NCBI RefSeq assembly: GCF_003933735.1
Contig: NZ_RSED01000003.1
Coordinates: forward strand, 124,001 to 188,000
DNA: 64,000 nucleotides
Source: Aquabacterium soli
Lineage (GTDB): Bacteria; Pseudomonadota; Gammaproteobacteria; Burkholderiales; Burkholderiaceae_C
Direction of reading: 5' to 3'
Each line of letters starts with the position of its first letter. Positions within the stretch are counted from its first letter, which is position 1. Below are positions 10,949-19,578 of this stretch, one piece after another. The notes below the pieces were generated by a model that was not told where the DNA came from, made no database searches, and was given only the letters and a program-made list of their open reading frames with translations. A program made the translations under genes and the position numbers.

Positions 10949-11719
10949 CTAATTGGGCTGCCGCCTTGACCACCAGCGGCCCAGTGCCGATTTCATCCGC
11001 TCGGTGTTCAGGCGTTGGCATTGGTCGCTTTTGAACCGGGAGCCCGATTGCCGTTCGATCTGCTGAAGCTGCCAGCCTTGCCCCAGAGCGCGCGCCAGCG
11101 GCATGGCGCAGATCCACGCCGTGCCTGCCAGGACGCCCAGAGAGGCCCCCAACACCAAGGTTTGCGCCGGCAGCAGCGAGCGCAACAACTGGAAGAGCAC
11201 CACCGACAGCCCGCCCACCATGGCCGGTGCAATGGCCCAGTGCCCGGTAGGCTCCTGCGACACCGCACGTCGAATCAGGTGTTTGCGCAGGTCGATCCGG
11301 CAAGTAGGCCAGTCTAGTGACTTGGCTTGCATGTCGATGACCGCACATCGCGCATGCACGAAGGCACTGATCAGCAGGATGACCGTGAGTGCACCGGCGA
11401 TCAGGATGCTGCGCCAGACGGGTGTCACCACGTCGGTTTTCAGCAACGGAGGAAGCATCAAGGCCCAGGGAAGCGCCATGGTCACGAATGCAGCCAAGCT
11501 GGCCACCTGCTGGAAGCGGCTACCCCAGGGAGAAACCCAAATGGCTTGCTGGGCCAGCAGAAACAGCACAGCCATGATCAGCCCGGTGACGGCAAGCACC
11601 AGCTCGCCTGGGCGTACGCCATGTGCCCACAAGGCGAAGCCACACCCGAACATGGCCATGCCAGGCGCAGACCATGCCAGCCCTCGTAGTTTCTTGAACT
11701 CGTCTGGCGGGTGAAGCAT
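10949..11719 (-). CDS. Six-helix inner-membrane protein of unknown function
   Basis: 256 aa, start ATG 11719 (MLHPPDEFKK), one nucleotide after the stop of the upstream gene. Hydrophobic segments occur at about 16-32, 39-61, 70-91, 97-117, 146-168 and 174-194, giving six predicted membrane helices and a basic cytoplasmic C-terminus rich in Arg and Trp. I recognise no transporter motif. The tight coupling to the upstream gene, whose product has a membrane-inserting C-terminal hairpin, suggests a two-gene module; an immunity role is one reading (inference only). Confidence 0.65.
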   Translation of the reverse strand: MLHPPDEFKKLRGLAWSAPGMAMFGCGFALWAHGVRPGELVLAVTGLIMAVLFLLAQQAIWVSPWGSRFQQVASLAAFVTMALPWALMLPPLLKTDVVTPVWRSILIAGALTVILLISAFVHARCAVIDMQAKSLDWPTCRIDLRKHLIRRAVSQEPTGHWAIAPAMVGGLSVVLFQLLRSLLPAQTLVLGASLGVLAGTAWICAMPLARALGQGWQLQQIERQSGSRFKSDQCQRLNTERMKSALGRWWSRRQPN

Positions 11720-11720
11720 G

Positions 11721-12758
11721 TCAGCGCAGCAGTTCGCGGGCCTTCGATTCGGCCATCTCGTCCATGCCCGTGGCGCCCCACGCGATCTGAGCCACCAGGC
11801 CTGCCGCAAGCCCGATGACCACCACCGGCCAGCCCACGGTAGAGACCACACCCACAGCCACAGCACCGGCCACGAAGCCGACGAGGTTGCCGCTCTGGCT
11901 CTTGGCGGACCGGACGGCAAACCCTTTCCAGTCGACCTCGACCGAGTTGTCGACCCAACGGGCACTGGCTCCGAAATCCAGGACAGCGCTGGGGCCAAAA
12001 GCCAAGACGCCTCCCCCTACCTTGCCGGAGGCCGCGCGCAGCAGCCGGCTGGACTGCACCCGGGCATCGGCCAGCGCGGCTGTGGCTTGTCCCATGCGTT
12101 GCATGTCGCGGGCACCGACCCGCATGGCGCTGAACTGTCCGCCTGCCTTGGAGATGAAGGGCGAGGGCAGCGAGTGCAGCACCGTCATGGGCAACCCCCG
12201 GACTCTCACGATCATTCGGGCGCCCTTGCGCAGCTGACCGCCCTTGCCGATGTTCCGCGGTTCGATGGTGATGTGGGGGCTCAGTCGGATGGTGCCGGTC
12301 TTCGCGCCGGAAATCAGTGCCTGAAAGCCGTTGCGGGCCTGCCGCTGCCAGGCGGCGCGCAATGCGGCCTCATTGAGCGCGGAAGCGTTGCCCACGATGT
12401 TGCCGGCGCCATACACGCTGTCACCCGTGGCGGACAGCAGGCGATCGATGGCCTTGTCATCCTTCGCGGCTGCCGCCAGTTGTTCCGGTGGAATGCGCGA
12501 CGCCAACAGCAAGGCTGCCTGGTCAGGATTGGTCTGTGCCAGTTGCAGGGCGAGGGCCCTCACCACTGGGCCGTCCAGCTCGAAGTCACCGTTGAGTACG
12601 CTGGGGAAAGCGTCGAGGGTGCTGACCTGGCAGGCCATGCTCATGGACATGTATCCCTGGGTCATCGGCGATGCAAAAAGCCGATCCAGCGCTCCGCATT
12701 GCGTATAGGCCAGGCGCTCGGCCGCTGTGGTAGGCGTACAGGATTGCTTGTAGGGCAT
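11721..12758 (-). CDS. Unknown protein with C-terminal glycine-rich membrane hairpin (toxin-like)
   Basis: 345 aa, no signal peptide. Residues 1-290 are soluble in appearance and Ala-rich, with four Cys in the first 45 residues. Residues 292-333 are a Gly/Ala/Val-rich hydrophobic hairpin (FVAGAVAVGVVSTVGWPVVV is part of it) followed by a short charged tail. A cytoplasmic protein ending in a glycine-zipper hairpin resembles pore-forming interbacterial effectors in layout, though I find no specific family motif. The downstream gene encodes a six-helix membrane protein starting 1 nt later, the arrangement seen for effector/immunity pairs. No type VI secretion genes, PAAR or VgrG are in this window. 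Confidence 0.6.
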   Translation of the reverse strand: MPYKQSCTPTTAAERLAYTQCGALDRLFASPMTQGYMSMSMACQVSTLDAFPSVLNGDFELDGPVVRALALQLAQTNPDQAALLLASRIPPEQLAAAAKDDKAIDRLLSATGDSVYGAGNIVGNASALNEAALRAAWQRQARNGFQALISGAKTGTIRLSPHITIEPRNIGKGGQLRKGARMIVRVRGLPMTVLHSLPSPFISKAGGQFSAMRVGARDMQRMGQATAALADARVQSSRLLRAASGKVGGGVLAFGPSAVLDFGASARWVDNSVEVDWKGFAVRSAKSQSGNLVGFVAGAVAVGVVSTVGWPVVVIGLAAGLVAQIAWGATGMDEMAESKARELLR

Positions 12759-12803
12759 GGTGCGGATTATCCGGCAAGGCTTCGCCGTGCCCAGGCCTTC
12801 GAT

Positions 12804-14858
12804 TCAGAGGGGTGGCTGAGCGGGGGGTGACGCGCGGCGCAGAGCCCACCGAGCCGGGTCCATGGCGTCGCGAAGGTCCACCTCCAGGGGGCAGGGGCTG
12901 CCGGTGATCCAGTGGGCCAGCAAGCGCCCGGCCAATGCCGCCCAGGTGATGCCTCGCGAACCCAGCCCGCCAATCACGTAGAGGCCACCATGCTCGTCAC
13001 GCAGACGCGGCACCTTGCGGACCTGCTCGGGCCAAGGGCGATCGCCCGGCATTGGCCCGGGCATTGCAGGCAGGGCGCCCACCAGGGGCAATCGGTCCGG
13101 GGTGCTGGCGCGCCAACCGACGCGGCCTCGCAGTGCACCGGGGGCGAACGTCTGACCTTCCGGCAAGGCGCCCAGGCGGGTGGCTTGCTGAAGGTTGTGA
13201 TGATGGTCTGACCAGCGCACGGCGGCGTCGCCATCGTCGTGATGGCTGGTGGCACCGCATAGCACGTGGCCATCGGGCAGGGACAGCACATAGCCTGCAC
13301 CTGCCACGGGCAGATCGGGGCACCGCGCCTGTTCGCCGGGCAACCAGCTGATCTGGCCACGGATGGGTGTCACGGGCAGTGGGGCGGGCTTCACGTCGGA
13401 GCCAAGCTGGTCCAGCAGCTGGGGCAGGGTTGTCGCGCAGGCCAGCACCGCGTGGGCCGCTTCGGCAAGCAGCCGCCCTTGTGCGTCCACGGCCTGCCAC
13501 CGGCCTTGGGGCGTGCGTCGCAGCTGGGCCACCGAATGTCCCAGGTGACGGTGCAGGAGGCCTGTGGAGGATGCCATTTCGATCAACTGGCCGACATAGT
13601 CAGCAGGGCTCAGCCAACCGCCTTGCCGGAACAGCCAAGCTCCACTGGGCAGGGGCAGTTGGGCCAGCCGGCTTGCTTGTGCCTGATCCAGCCAGGTCAC
13701 GTACTCGTCGGGCAGCCCGAGATGCGCCAGGCGGGCCATGGCCTGGGCGTTGTCCAGCCTGGGCTCGAGGCGGAGCAGGCCGCCGCACTCGCCTGCGATC
13801 CGGCCCTCATGCATCCATGGGGAAACGAGCGAAGACGTGGCCAGGGCGGCAGCGCGATGCGCCCGTGCGTGCAGGCTGTCTTGCGCATGAAGAATGCCGT
13901 GGAAAAGCCCCCCGGGATTGCCGGAAGCCTCCTGGGCAGGTTCGGCATGGCGGTCCAGCAGGGTCACCTGCCAGCCTTCCCGGGTCAACGCCCAGGCAGC
14001 GGCAGCGCCTGCCAGTCCGGCACCAAGCACAAAGGCCTCCCGCTGGTGGGCCAAAGGAGCAGGCCAATGCCCCCCTGGGAGAGGCTTGGGCACATGACGC
14101 GGCACGAAGCGGGCCCGGATCATGTCCCACTTGCCGCAGAAGCCGGGCACCTTTTCGACCTGGAATCCAGCGCGGCTGAGTGCATCGCGCACACTGCGTG
14201 CCGCGCTCCAGGTGGCCGCAGTGGCATGGGGGGCTGCGAGGCGGTCGAGCCGGCTGATCAAGGCGTCGCCCCACATTTCCGGGTTCTTGGCGGGTGCAAA
14301 TCCATCCAGGTAGAAGGCATCGACCGAGGCCACCAGAGACGGCAGGATGTCCGCGATATCGCCCAGGCACAGCAGCAGGCTGACACCATGCCGGGCTGAT
14401 GCACCCGGCAGGTCCGACTCGTCGAAATCCAGTGTATGCAGTCCGGGTGTCAGCGGTGGCCAGGCCCGACGCAACCGTTCTGCCAGTTGATGGGCTTCGT
14501 CGCATCCCTGATCATCGATGTGGGCGTGCACCCGGGCCAGGTCATCGGTGCGGAGAGGGTGCTTTTCGATGGAGATGAAAACGAGGCGTGTGCATCGCGC
14601 CGGGTCGGCCCGCCAAGCTGCCCATGTCGCCAGGAAATTGTTGCCCAGCCCGAATCCGGTTTCCAAAATGACGAAGCGATCATGCTTCTGCCAGCGCCCG
14701 GGCAGTCCATTGCCCTCCAAGAACACGCGCTGCGCCTGCACCCAGGCACCGGCGGGCATGTGGTAGACGTCGTCATACTGTGGCGAGTAGGGCACGCCGA
14801 CGGCCTGTGCCGAGGGGCTATCGCCCAATATGGCTGGGGAGATCTTGCGGGAGGGCAT
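12804..14858 (-). CDS. mnmC: Bifunctional tRNA wobble-uridine enzyme MnmC (MnmD methyltransferase + FAD oxidoreductase)
   Basis: 684 aa, full length. The N-terminal methyltransferase has an SAM-binding motif ETGFGLGNNF at 66-75 and the conserved DAFYLDGFAPAKNPEMW region near 180. The C-terminal oxidoreductase begins with FAD motif VLGAGLAGAAAAWAL at about 277. The FAD half removes the carboxymethyl group from cmnm5(s2)U34 and the methylase half makes mnm5(s2)U34 in tRNA, improving decoding of split codon boxes. The start at 14858 gives the family N-terminus leading to QYDDVYHMPAGAWVQA. It is alone on its strand with about 45 nt to the toxin-like gene. Confidence 0.95.
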   Translation of the reverse strand: MPSRKISPAILGDSPSAQAVGVPYSPQYDDVYHMPAGAWVQAQRVFLEGNGLPGRWQKHDRFVILETGFGLGNNFLATWAAWRADPARCTRLVFISIEKHPLRTDDLARVHAHIDDQGCDEAHQLAERLRRAWPPLTPGLHTLDFDESDLPGASARHGVSLLLCLGDIADILPSLVASVDAFYLDGFAPAKNPEMWGDALISRLDRLAAPHATAATWSAARSVRDALSRAGFQVEKVPGFCGKWDMIRARFVPRHVPKPLPGGHWPAPLAHQREAFVLGAGLAGAAAAWALTREGWQVTLLDRHAEPAQEASGNPGGLFHGILHAQDSLHARAHRAAALATSSLVSPWMHEGRIAGECGGLLRLEPRLDNAQAMARLAHLGLPDEYVTWLDQAQASRLAQLPLPSGAWLFRQGGWLSPADYVGQLIEMASSTGLLHRHLGHSVAQLRRTPQGRWQAVDAQGRLLAEAAHAVLACATTLPQLLDQLGSDVKPAPLPVTPIRGQISWLPGEQARCPDLPVAGAGYVLSLPDGHVLCGATSHHDDGDAAVRWSDHHHNLQQATRLGALPEGQTFAPGALRGRVGWRASTPDRLPLVGALPAMPGPMPGDRPWPEQVRKVPRLRDEHGGLYVIGGLGSRGITWAALAGRLLAHWITGSPCPLEVDLRDAMDPARWALRRASPPAQPPL

Positions 14859-14966
14859 CCGCCATTATCGAGGGCGGAAATGCGCTCCCGCGTACGCTGC
14901 CATGCTGACTCGCAGCCCTGGATCAAATGCTTGGCAACCTGCGGGACGCACAGAGCGAAGCCCTGC

Positions 14967-15749
14967 TTACTGCGCCACCCAGCCTCCATCCACATTCCAG
15001 GCCACGCCCCGCACATTGCTCGCGCCAGGTGAGCACAGGAACACGGCCAGGTCACCCAGTTGCTCGGGCGTGACGAACTGCAGCGAGGGCTGTTTCTCGC
15101 CCAGCAATTCCTTCTGTGCCTGCTCGACGCTGATGCCGCCTTTTTCAGCGCGGGCCTCGATCTGCTTCTGCACCAGTGGGGTGAGCACCCAACCGGGGCA
15201 GATGGCGTTGCAGGTGACGCCGGTGGTGGCTGTTTCCAGCGCCACGGATTTGGTCAGGCCGACCAGCCCGTGCTTGGCTGCCACGTAGGCCGATTTGCCC
15301 GCCGAAGCCACCAGCCCGTGGGCAGAGGCCAGGTTGATGATGCGGCCCCAGTTCTTCGCGCGCATGCCCGGCACCGCCAGGCGCGTGGTGTGGAAGGCCG
15401 AGCTCAGGTTGATGGCGATGACGGCATCCCACTTCTCGACGGGAAAATCCTCCACATTGGCCACGTGCTGGATGCCGGCGTTGTTGACCAGGATGTCCAC
15501 TACCCCATATTCGGACTCGGCGAACTTGAACAGGTCGACGATGTCTGCCGGCTTGGACATGTCCGCGCCGTGATAGCCCACGCGGATGCCATGGGCGCTG
15601 CCCGCCTGCAACACTTCGGCCCGTGGCGCATCGGCATCGCCAAAGCCGTTGAGAATGATGTTCGCACCTTGCGCCGCCAACTGCCGGGCGATGCCCAGCC
15701 CAATCCCACTGGTCGAGCCGGTGACGAGGGCGGTTTTTCCTTTCAACAT
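14967..15749 (-). CDS. bdhA: D-3-hydroxybutyrate dehydrogenase
   Basis: 260 aa short-chain dehydrogenase. The NAD-binding motif TGSTSGIGLGIA is at 10-21, NNAG near 90, and the catalytic Tyr/Lys pair in SAYVAAKHG near 155-159. The C-terminus NVDGGWVAQ and the insert CPGWVLTPLVQKQIEARAE match bacterial 3-hydroxybutyrate dehydrogenases. It oxidises 3-hydroxybutyrate to acetoacetate, typically in polyhydroxybutyrate use. A strong ribosome site AGGAGG precedes ATG 15749. It is divergent from the alpha/beta hydrolase gene, sharing a 74-nt intergenic region. Confidence 0.93.
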   Translation of the reverse strand: MLKGKTALVTGSTSGIGLGIARQLAAQGANIILNGFGDADAPRAEVLQAGSAHGIRVGYHGADMSKPADIVDLFKFAESEYGVVDILVNNAGIQHVANVEDFPVEKWDAVIAINLSSAFHTTRLAVPGMRAKNWGRIINLASAHGLVASAGKSAYVAAKHGLVGLTKSVALETATTGVTCNAICPGWVLTPLVQKQIEARAEKGGISVEQAQKELLGEKQPSLQFVTPEQLGDLAVFLCSPGASNVRGVAWNVDGGWVAQ

Positions 15750-15823
15750 GCAGGCCTCCTACGGGTCATGAGCACACAATCAAGACTTCGGGCCATTATG
15801 GGCCGACGACACGGATCCTCAGC

Positions 15824-16771
15824 ATGAATCAAGCCACCATCACAGCCTCCGATGCCCAGCCCGAGCTGGCCTTCGTGGACTGCCCGGGCGCCAGCCTGCG
15901 CTCGCCAGACAGCCACCGCATGGCCTACTGGTCCTGGGGAGACCCGGCCAACCCGCGCGTGCTGGTGTGCGTACACGGGCTCAGCCGCCAGGGCCGTGAT
16001 TTCGATGTGCTGGCGCGCGCCCTGAGCAGCCATTACCACGTGGTCTGCCCGGACGTGGTCGGCCGAGGTCAATCCGACTGGCTGGCCGACCCGCGGGGTT
16101 ACCAAGTGTTCACCTACGCCAGTGACATGGCGGTGATGCTCAAGCAGTTGCGTGAAGCCAAGGGCCTGGCCGCGCCGATGACGGTGGACTGGGTGGGCAC
16201 CTCGATGGGCGGGCTGATCGGCCTGGGCTTGTCGTCGCTGCCTGCCGAAGCTTCGGGCATCCAGTTGCGCCGCATGGTGCTCAATGATGTCGGCCCGCGC
16301 CTGCGCATCGAGGCCCTGCACCGCATCGGCAGCTACCTGGGCCTGCCCAAGCGCTTCACCACCGAGCAGGAGGCTGCCGATTACCTGTGGTCGATCTCTG
16401 CCGGCTTCGGCCCGCACACGCCAGAGCAATGGCTGGCCTTGTCGCGGCCCCTGCTGCGCGTGGACACGGCCGATGAAGACAGCAGCCTGATCCTGCACTA
16501 CGACCCCGCCATCGCCGAGCCCTTCAAGACCTTGACGGCCGACAGCGCGACCTCGGGCGAGGCCATGCTGTGGCAGGTGTATGACGCGCTGCGCTGCGAG
16601 GTGCTGCTGCTGCGCGGTCAGAACTCCGACCTGCTCGATGCCGACACTGCCCGGCAGATGACCGAACGCGGCCCGCGCGCCCGCCTGATCGAGTTCCCTG
16701 GCGTGGGCCATGCACCCACCTTGATCGCCCCTGACCAGGTGCAGGCGGTGGAGGGTTTCCTGCTCGCATGA
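15824..16771 (+). CDS. Alpha/beta-fold hydrolase
   Basis: 315 aa. The nucleophile elbow GTSMGG places Ser127; the oxyanion region VCVHGLSRQG is at 48-57, an acid residue probably lies in RGQNSDLLDADT near 270, and the catalytic His in GVGHAPTL near 298. There is no signal peptide. Many Burkholderiales have such a hydrolase near bdhA and PHB genes, so a 3-hydroxybutyrate oligomer or ester hydrolase role is possible, but the substrate cannot be read from sequence. Its last codons overlap the relA start by 4 nt (ATGA), implying coupling. Confidence 0.88.
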   Translation: MNQATITASDAQPELAFVDCPGASLRSPDSHRMAYWSWGDPANPRVLVCVHGLSRQGRDFDVLARALSSHYHVVCPDVVGRGQSDWLADPRGYQVFTYASDMAVMLKQLREAKGLAAPMTVDWVGTSMGGLIGLGLSSLPAEASGIQLRRMVLNDVGPRLRIEALHRIGSYLGLPKRFTTEQEAADYLWSISAGFGPHTPEQWLALSRPLLRVDTADEDSSLILHYDPAIAEPFKTLTADSATSGEAMLWQVYDALRCEVLLLRGQNSDLLDADTARQMTERGPRARLIEFPGVGHAPTLIAPDQVQAVEGFLLA

Positions 16772-19068
16772 AGACCGGTTTTCTCCAGCCCAGTGCCCCC
16801 GGCCATGATGCCGCCGGCACGCCGGCCGACCCACAAGCTGCGGCCATTGTCGAATGGGCCGACCTGGCACCCACGCCCGGTGCCGGCAACACCCTGGACG
16901 GCGAGCAACTGCTCGTTCGTGCCCGGGCCTTCGCCGAGCCCCTGCTGAGCCACCAGCGCTTCGACACAGGCGAGCACGCGCTGCGCCATGCCGATGGCGT
17001 CAGTGCCATCCTCAAGGGCATCGGTGCGCCGCCCGCCCTGCAGGCCGTGGCCTACCTGGTCTACGCCGGCGAGTACCTGACGCCTGCCGAAGAGGTGATC
17101 GGGCGAGCCTTCGGTCAGGACGTGGCCGACCTGGTCGGGGCCACGCGCAAGCTGGTGCAGGTGCAGCGCAGCGCCCGGGATGCCCTGGGTGACCAGGCCG
17201 ACGGGCCGCTGCCCGCCGAGCAGGTCGAGCGCATCCGCAAGATGCTGCTGGCCTTCTCGCGCGATCTGCGTGTGGTGCTGCTGCGCCTGGCCTCGCGCCT
17301 GCAGACCCTGCGCCACTACGCCGAGAGCAAGCTGCCATGCCCGCGTGCACTGGCGCGTGAATCCATGCAGGTGTTCGCGCCGCTGGCCAACCGCCTGGGC
17401 ATCTGGCAGATCAAGTGGGAGCTGGAGGATCTGTCCTTCCGTTTCCTGCAGCCGGACACCTACAAAAGCATCGCCCGCATGCTGGACGAGACCCGCGTGG
17501 CGCGAGAGCGCAGTGTCGAGGCCGCCCGCGTGCGGCTGCAGGACACCCTGCGCGCTGCCGGCATCGATGCTCAGGTGCAGGGGCGCCCCAAGCACCTGTA
17601 CAGCATCTGGAAGAAGATGCAGGGCAAGGACCTGCCCATCGAGCGCGTGTTCGACGTGCAGGCCCTGCGCGTGATCGTGCCCGACGTGCATGCCTGCTAC
17701 GAGGCCCTGAGCCGCGTGCATGAACTCTGGCGGCCGCTGCCCGATGAGTTCTCGGACTACATCGCGCGGCCCAAGGCCAACGGCTACCAGTCGCTGCACA
17801 CCGTGGTGCTGGACGACGCGGGCCGGCCCATCGAGATCCAGTTGCGCACCCAGGCCATGCACGAACATGCCGAAAGCGGTGTGGCCGCGCACTGGGCCTA
17901 CAAGGAAGCCGGTGCCAAGGGCTATGCCGGGGTGCATGCTGCGGGCGAGTTCGAAAGCCGCGTTGCCGAGGCCCGCAAGACCGTGCTGCGCCAGTTGCTG
18001 GCCTGGGAGCGCGACCTGGCCCAAGCCGATGCGACCGGGCAGCAGGGCGGTGCCGGCCTGTTTGATGACCGCATCTATGTGTTCACGCCCGAAGGCACGA
18101 TCATCGATCTGCCGCTGGGCGCGACACCGGTGGATTTTGCGTACACAGTGCACACCAACCTGGGGCACCGCTGCCGGGGCGCCCGTGTGGACGGCGCCAT
18201 GGTGCCGCTGAACACACCGCTCAGCAGCGGCCAGACCGTTGAGGTGATCGCCGCCAAGGAAGGCGGCCCCTCGATGGACTGGCTCAACCCCGAGCTGGGC
18301 TATGTGCGCAGCCCGCGCGCCCGGGCCAAGGTGCGCGCCTGGTTCAATGCACTGGCCCAGCAGGCCACCATCGCCAAGGGACGTGATGCGGTCGAAAAGC
18401 TGCTGCAGCGCGCCGGCAAGACGGCGCTCAAGCTGGACGATCTGGCGGCACAACTGGGCTTTCGCGCGGCCGACGCCCTGTTCGAGGTGGTGGGCAAGGA
18501 CGAGTACTCACTGCGCAACATCGAGGCCGTGCTCAAGCCCGCCGAGCCAGCGCCTGATGCGGATCAACTGATCGCGCAAAGGCTCAGCCGCGGCGACACG
18601 GCTGCTGCGCCAGCCGCGGGCAAGGGTGTGCTGGTGGTGGGCATGGATTCACTGCTCACGCAGCTGGCCCGCTGCTGCAAGCCCGCGCCGGGCGACAACA
18701 TCGGTGGTTATGTGACACGTGGCAAGGGCGTGGCCGTGCACCGCGCCGATTGCAGCAACCTGCGCCAGATGGCAGGGCGCCACCCCGAGCGCGTGATCCC
18801 CGTGGCCTGGGGCGCCCAGCCCACCGACAAGAGCGGGCTGTATTCGGTGGATGTGCAGGTGGAAGCGCATGACCGGCCAGGCCTGCTGCGCGATGTGTGC
18901 GATGCCTTTGCGCAAGGCAAGGCGCATGTGTCGGCCATGCAGAGCCAGAGCCACCGCGACCACGTCACCATCACGCTGACGGTGCAGACCACCGACACCG
19001 CACGCCTGGCCCCGGTGCTCAGCAAGGTGGGGCAGGTCGGTGGCGTGATCCGGGCGCGACGCAAATGA
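16768..19068 (+). CDS. relA: (p)ppGpp synthetase RelA (hydrolase domain degenerate)
   Basis: 766 aa. Order: an inactive HD-type region (about 40-200) lacking the HD doublet of SpoT, a synthetase domain with LYSIWKKMQGKDLPIERVFD and RPKANGYQSLHTVVL near 275-350, a TGS domain (DDRIYVFTPEGTIIDLPLGA) at about 432-493, a conserved Cys pair RCCKP and a C-terminal ACT domain from about 690. Absence of the HD residues and the RelA-like synthetase motif favour ribosome-associated RelA, which makes the stringent-response alarmone on amino-acid starvation. It overlaps the hydrolase gene by 4 nt and is followed by tRNA-Val. Confidence 0.92.
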   Translation: MKTGFLQPSAPGHDAAGTPADPQAAAIVEWADLAPTPGAGNTLDGEQLLVRARAFAEPLLSHQRFDTGEHALRHADGVSAILKGIGAPPALQAVAYLVYAGEYLTPAEEVIGRAFGQDVADLVGATRKLVQVQRSARDALGDQADGPLPAEQVERIRKMLLAFSRDLRVVLLRLASRLQTLRHYAESKLPCPRALARESMQVFAPLANRLGIWQIKWELEDLSFRFLQPDTYKSIARMLDETRVARERSVEAARVRLQDTLRAAGIDAQVQGRPKHLYSIWKKMQGKDLPIERVFDVQALRVIVPDVHACYEALSRVHELWRPLPDEFSDYIARPKANGYQSLHTVVLDDAGRPIEIQLRTQAMHEHAESGVAAHWAYKEAGAKGYAGVHAAGEFESRVAEARKTVLRQLLAWERDLAQADATGQQGGAGLFDDRIYVFTPEGTIIDLPLGATPVDFAYTVHTNLGHRCRGARVDGAMVPLNTPLSSGQTVEVIAAKEGGPSMDWLNPELGYVRSPRARAKVRAWFNALAQQATIAKGRDAVEKLLQRAGKTALKLDDLAAQLGFRAADALFEVVGKDEYSLRNIEAVLKPAEPAPDADQLIAQRLSRGDTAAAPAAGKGVLVVGMDSLLTQLARCCKPAPGDNIGGYVTRGKGVAVHRADCSNLRQMAGRHPERVIPVAWGAQPTDKSGLYSVDVQVEAHDRPGLLRDVCDAFAQGKAHVSAMQSQSHRDHVTITLTVQTTDTARLAPVLSKVGQVGGVIRARRK

Positions 19069-19085
19069 CACATCAAGACTGAAAT

Positions 19086-19115
19086 TTGCGAAAGCCCAAA
19101 GAATCATGCTATAGT
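19086..19115 (+). promoter_or_regulatory. Sigma-70 promoter of tRNA-Val
   Basis: TTGCGA (19086-19091), an 18-nt spacer, then TATAGT (19110-19115), placing the start of transcription about 5 nt before the mature tRNA 5' end. Confidence 0.7.
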
Positions 19116-19126
19116 CATGGTCTTCC

Positions 19127-19203
19127 AGGCGCGTAGCTCAGCTGGTTAGAGCACCACCTTGACATGGTGGGGGTCGTTGGTTCGAGTCCAATCGCGCCTA
19201 CCA
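19127..19203 (+). tRNA. tRNA-Val (anticodon GAC)
   Basis: 77 nt. The acceptor stem AGGCGCG pairs with CGCGCCT, discriminator A and encoded CCA follow. D arm GCTC/GAGC, anticodon stem CCACC/GGTGG around loop TTGACAT (anticodon GAC, reads GUC and GUU), T arm GTTGG-TTCGAGT-CCAAT. All stems pair. A promoter lies just upstream and a terminator 8 nt downstream, so it is a single-gene transcript. Confidence 0.98.
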
Positions 19204-19210
19204 AATGAAT

Positions 19211-19242
19211 GGCCCCGGTTTCATGAGAAACCGGGGCCTTTT
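19211..19242 (+). terminator. Rho-independent terminator of tRNA-Val
   Basis: An 11-bp perfect stem GGCCCCGGTTT/AAACCGGGGCC around CATGAG, followed by TTTT. Confidence 0.93.
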
Positions 19243-19260
19243 CGTTTGCGTGGCTTTTTC

Positions 19261-19286
19261 GTCTGGTGCTGTCTGGTGCTGTCTGG
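19261..19286. repeat. Tandem 10-bp repeat GTCTGGTGCT (about 2.5 copies)
   Basis: Two exact copies and a partial third, 58 nt downstream of tRNA-Val, followed at 19329-19349 by a second short direct repeat (CGCTGACAA twice). The segment 19243-19347 is otherwise featureless. tRNA 3' flanks are common integration sites, but no integrase or att duplication of the tRNA end is visible. Confidence 0.6.
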
Positions 19287-19347
19287 CGCAGCAATCCAAG
19301 GCGGGTTCATGCGTCACGGCTCATGAAACGCTGACAACAGCGCTGAC

Positions 19348-19372
19348 AAAAAACGGGGCACGCAGCCCCGTT
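19348..19372 (-). terminator. Rho-independent terminator of the small basic-protein gene
   Basis: Minus strand: AACGGGGC/GCCCCGTT, 8 bp around TGCGT, followed by a T run. It ends 12 nt past the stop of the 64-aa gene and supports that gene being real. Confidence 0.88.
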
Positions 19373-19383
19373 GTTCAATGTGT

Positions 19384-19578
19384 TCAGGCAGGCTGGACGC
19401 TGGCCTGGGGCTCAGATGGCTGCTGCTCCTGAGCTTCTTGCGCATCACCTGCCGCGTCGTCCGGATTCTGGGCAGGCTCTTCGCCCGCGTGCGCCTTGCG
19501 TTGCGCCTTTTCGGCTTTCTTCTTCTTCTTTTCCAACTCGCGCTGGCGTTTTTCGAACTGGTAGTTTGGCTTTGGCAT
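19384..19578 (-). CDS. Small highly charged protein of unknown function
   Basis: 64 aa, start ATG 19578 (MPKPNYQFEKRQRE) with AAAGGATC upstream. The N-terminal half is a Lys/Glu-rich helix (KRQRELEKKKKKAEKAQRKA), the C-terminal half is acidic, Gln/Pro-rich and disordered. Short proteins of this layout are common in Betaproteobacteria and have no known role. A dedicated terminator downstream and the clean start support expression. An upstream extension to 19716 is open but unlikely. Confidence 0.7.
   Translation of the reverse strand: MPKPNYQFEKRQRELEKKKKKAEKAQRKAHAGEEPAQNPDDAAGDAQEAQEQQPSEPQASVQPA

Noticed and set aside
16768-19068. Calling the ppGpp enzyme SpoT or bifunctional Rel
   Set aside because: The HD residues of the hydrolase site are missing and the synthetase motif matches RelA better.
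19127-19350. Genomic island attachment site at tRNA-Val
   Set aside because: No integrase gene and no direct repeat of the tRNA 3' end occur in the window; only short unrelated repeats are seen.
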